Positions 61,393 through 64,000 of a stretch of DNA of 64,000 bases are shown here, piece by piece; position 1 is the first letter of the stretch; each line of letters begins with the position of its first letter. The stretch lies in the NCBI RefSeq assembly GCF_006716885.1, contig NZ_VFPU01000001.1, forward strand, positions 1,674,001 through 1,738,000. The letters are read 5' to 3'. The notes beneath the pieces were generated by a model that was not told the DNA's origin, made no database searches, and saw only the letters and a list, made by a program, of their open reading frames with translations. The position numbers and the translations under genes are program-made. This stretch comes from Ornithinimicrobium humiphilum (lineage in GTDB: Bacteria > Actinomycetota > Actinomycetes > Actinomycetales > Dermatophilaceae).

Positions 61393-63738
61393 ATGAGCGA
61401 CACCGCGCCGAGCCCCTCCACCACCCGGTCGGGTGGCGGGCTCCGTCCGCGCTGGGCTCGCCTAGGGGGTCGGTCCTCCAGCAGCAACCCGGCGCTCGAG
61501 CCGCTGCTGCGCTCCGTGCGCGCCACCCACCCCAAGGCCGACCTCGGGCTGATCGAGCGCGCCTACGCCGTCGCGGCCAAGGCCCACCAGGGCCAGAAGC
61601 GCAAGAGCGGCGACGCCTACATCACCCACCCGCTGGCCGTCGCCACCATCCTGGCCGAGCTGGGCATGACCCCCTCGACCATCGCGGCGGCGCTGCTGCA
61701 CGACACCGTCGAGGACACCTCCTACTCCCTCGATCAGCTGCGCGCCGACTTCGGCGACGAGATCGCGATGCTCGTCGACGGCGTGACCAAGCTCGACAAG
61801 ATGACCTACGGCGACGCCGCGCAGGCCGAGACCGTCCGCAAGATGGTCGTCGCGATGGCGCGCGACATCCGGGTGCTGGTCATCAAGCTCGCCGACCGGC
61901 TGCACAACGCCCGCACGTGGCGCTACGTCTCGCCCGAGTCCGCCGCGCGCAAGGCCTCGGAGACGCTGGAGATCTACGCCCCGCTGGCGCACCGGCTGGG
62001 CATGAACACCATCAAGTGGGAGCTGGAGGACCTCGCGTTCGCCCAGCTCTACCCGAAGGTCTACGACGAGATCGTGCGGATGGTGGCCCAGCGCGCCCCG
62101 GCCCGCGAGGAGCTGCTCGCCAAGATCCGCGAGGAGATCTCCGAGGAGCTCAAGACCAACAAGATCCGCGCGACGATCACCGGGCGGCCCAAGCACTACT
62201 ACTCGGTCTACCAGAAGATGATCGTGCGGGGGCACGACTTCGACAAGATCTACGACCTGGTGGGCGTGCGCGTGCTCGTCGACTCGATCCAGGAGTGCTA
62301 CGCGGTGCTCGGTGCCCTGCACAGCCGGTGGAACCCGGTGCCGGGGCGCTTCAAGGACTACATCGCGATGCCCAAGTTCAACATGTACCAGTCGTTGCAC
62401 ACGACGGTCATCGGGCCCGAGGGCAAGCCGGTCGAGATCCAGATCCGCACCCACCAGATGCACCGCCGCGCCGAGTACGGCGTCGCCGCGCACTGGAAGT
62501 ACAAGGAGCAGGGTCCGGACGGCACCAAGGCCGTCACCGGCTCCGACGGGGCACCCGGACCGCTCGAGGGTATGCAGTGGCTGCGCCAGCTCATCGACTG
62601 GCAGCGCGAGACCGCCGACCCCGGCGAGTTCCTCGACTCCCTGCGCTTCGAGATCGGCTCGGCCGAGGTCTACGTCTTCACGCCCGGCGGCGACGTCATG
62701 GCGCTGCCGGCGGGGGCGACCCCGGTCGACTTCGCCTACGCCGTCCACACCGAGGTCGGCCACAAGTGCGTCGGCGGGCGCGTCAACGGCAAGCTCGTGC
62801 CGCTCGACTCCGAGCTCTCCAACGGCGACACCGTCGAGATCATCACGAGCAAGGCCGAGGACGCCGGACCCAGCCGCGACTGGCTGACGTTCGTCAAGAG
62901 CGCGCGGGCCCGCAACAAGATCCGGCAGTGGTTCACGCGCGAGCGGCGCGAGGAGGCCATCGAGTCCGGCAAGGACCAGATCGCCAAGGTGCTGCGCAAG
63001 CAGAACCAGCCGCTCCAGCGCCTGATGTCGCACGACACGCTCATGGCCGTCGCCCAGGAGCTCAGCTACAAGGACATCGATGGGCTGTTCGCCGCGGTGG
63101 GGGAGCGCCACATCTCGGCCCAGCACGTCGTGGGCCAGCTCGTGGCGACGCTGGGCGGCGAGGACGGCGCCGAGGAGGACCTCGCCGAGGCCACCACGCC
63201 GCCGCGACGCGGCCGGGTCCAGCAGGCCGACCCGGGCGTCACCGTCGTCGGCACCGACGACGTGTGGGTCAAGCTGGCCAAGTGCTGCACCCCGGTGCCG
63301 GGCGACCCGATCATGGGCTTCGTCACCCACGGTCGCGGCGTCTCCGTGCACCGCACCGACTGCACCAACGCCGAGCAGCTCAAGGAGCGGCACTCCGAGC
63401 GCATCATCCCGGTCGCCTGGGCTCCCACCGCCTCGAGCCTGTTCCTGGTCAACCTGCAGGTCGAGGCGCTCGACCGGCCACGCCTGCTGTCGGACATCAC
63501 GCACGTGCTCTCCGACCAGCACGTCAACATCCTGTCGGCCTCGGTGCAGACCGGCCGCGACCGGGTCGCGCTGTCGAAGTTCACCTTCGAGATGGCCGAC
63601 CCGAGCCACCTGCAGTCGGTCATCCGGGCCGTCCGCCAGGTGTCCGGCGTGCTCGACGCCTACCGCGTCACGGGCACGGCGAGCACCGACCCGCACCGGC
63701 GCCGGTCCGCCGAGTCCAGTCGCTCTGCGACCGCCTGA
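61393..63738 (+). CDS. relA: bifunctional (p)ppGpp synthetase/hydrolase, RelA/SpoT family
   Basis: 781 residues. HD hydrolase domain with [20 protein letters not shown] and [11 protein letters not shown] intact, so hydrolysis should be active. Synthetase domain with [21 protein letters not shown] and [27 protein letters not shown] domain ([32 protein letters not shown]), zinc-finger-like [24 protein letters not shown] and a C-terminal ACT domain. This is the single long Rel of actinobacteria. Confidence 0.97.
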   Translation: MSDTAPSPSTTRSGGGLRPRWARLGGRSSSSNPALEPLLRSVRATHPKADLGLIERAYAVAAKAHQGQKRKSGDAYITHPLAVATILAELGMTPSTIAAALLHDTVEDTSYSLDQLRADFGDEIAMLVDGVTKLDKMTYGDAAQAETVRKMVVAMARDIRVLVIKLADRLHNARTWRYVSPESAARKASETLEIYAPLAHRLGMNTIKWELEDLAFAQLYPKVYDEIVRMVAQRAPAREELLAKIREEISEELKTNKIRATITGRPKHYYSVYQKMIVRGHDFDKIYDLVGVRVLVDSIQECYAVLGALHSRWNPVPGRFKDYIAMPKFNMYQSLHTTVIGPEGKPVEIQIRTHQMHRRAEYGVAAHWKYKEQGPDGTKAVTGSDGAPGPLEGMQWLRQLIDWQRETADPGEFLDSLRFEIGSAEVYVFTPGGDVMALPAGATPVDFAYAVHTEVGHKCVGGRVNGKLVPLDSELSNGDTVEIITSKAEDAGPSRDWLTFVKSARARNKIRQWFTRERREEAIESGKDQIAKVLRKQNQPLQRLMSHDTLMAVAQELSYKDIDGLFAAVGERHISAQHVVGQLVATLGGEDGAEEDLAEATTPPRRGRVQQADPGVTVVGTDDVWVKLAKCCTPVPGDPIMGFVTHGRGVSVHRTDCTNAEQLKERHSERIIPVAWAPTASSLFLVNLQVEALDRPRLLSDITHVLSDQHVNILSASVQTGRDRVALSKFTFEMADPSHLQSVIRAVRQVSGVLDAYRVTGTASTDPHRRRSAESSRSATA

Positions 63739-63795
63739 GGCGGGCGCACGGCATACCCCTGGAAGGGCGGGGCACCCGGACGAGCCGGGCGGCCC

Positions 63796-64000
63796 TCAGC
63801 GCTCGGGGGAGAGGAAGGCCGCCAGGGCCGCGGCGTAGGCCGCCTGGTCCAGCGTGCCGCAGATCTCGCGCGTCGAGTGCATCGAGAGCATCGGGGCGCC
63901 GAAGTCGACCGTCGTGGCGCCGGTGAGCGCCGAGGTCATCGGGCCCACCGTCGACCCGCAGGGCAGGTCGGAGCGGGTCACGAAGGTCTGCATCGGCACG
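63796..64000 (-). CDS. M18-family aminopeptidase, C-terminal part (runs off the window)
   Basis: Only the last 67 residues are visible. [42 protein letters not shown] matches the C-terminal end of M18 metallo-aminopeptidases, including the GSTxGP motif and the metal-binding His in MHSxRE. The gene continues beyond 64000. It is convergent with relA. Confidence 0.9.
   Translation of the reverse strand, partial: VPMQTFVTRSDLPCGSTVGPMTSALTGATTVDFGAPMLSMHSTREICGTLDQAAYAAALAAFLSPER

Overview
The window reads as a chromosome segment of a high-GC actinobacterium, most likely Micrococcales close to the Intrasporangiaceae/Ornithinimicrobiaceae. The grounds are very high GC, frequent GTG starts and ATGA/GTGA overlaps, F420-type oxidoreductases, and the order thrS ... 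HIT - pgsA - acyltransferase - pimA - pdxS - pdxT - yebC - ruvCAB - yajC - secD - secF - apt - relA. That order is shared with mycobacteria. Genus assignment is inference.

Layout. (1) 0-16.8 kb holds small metabolic, transport and regulatory units: a frameshifted zinc alcohol dehydrogenase, divergent LysE/Lrp, a frameshifted pyruvyltransferase-like gene, DinB, a DUF222-HNH nuclease behind an SOS-box-like site, a beta-lactamase-family protein head-to-head with a CtaG remnant, FUSC, a frameshifted UdgX, CinA, an ArsR-like/MFS pair with a tandem operator, a class IV aminotransferase, tRNA-Val(CAC), a rifampin ADP-ribosyltransferase fusion, and a flavoprotein divergent from an XRE-cupin regulator. 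(2) 16.8-18.6 kb is a transition with a kinase-like P-loop protein, a YCII protein and a decayed methyltransferase. (3) 18.7-31.7 kb is the most unusual part. A complete tyrosine recombinase points away from a row of about 15 small unrelated genes in both orientations: lipoproteins, MazEF, HIT, nucleotidyltransferase, GNAT and small membrane proteins. They are separated by copies of one intergenic repeat, core GCGGCARNAGCG, always in the same orientation. The organisation is that of an integron, but the integrase lacks the IntI-specific insertion and the repeats are not canonical attC sites. (4) 31.7-36.8 kb has a lipoprotein, a SigE-type ECF sigma factor with a membrane partner, and a divergent three-gene MacAB-like export system; a gene-poor scar follows at 36.8-37.2 kb. 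(5) 37.2-64 kb is conserved core: a UbiB/AarF kinase, formaldehyde-dehydrogenase-like ADH, flavodoxin, Nudix, thrS, map, a DrrAB-like exporter with its TetR regulator and operator, phosphatidylinositol/PIM synthesis, PLP synthesis, Holliday junction resolution, Sec accessory translocase, purine salvage and stringent response. It ends inside an M18 aminopeptidase.

Two cross-cutting observations. Several genes in the first 10 kb, and perhaps the ABC permease, are broken by single missing bases in G/C runs. Restoring one base (two in UdgX) gives whole-codon, normal-length genes, which points to sequence error rather than decay. An 11-bp word, CACGGCATACC, occurs eight times in the backbone, always in that sense relative to local transcription, and was not seen in the accessory region.
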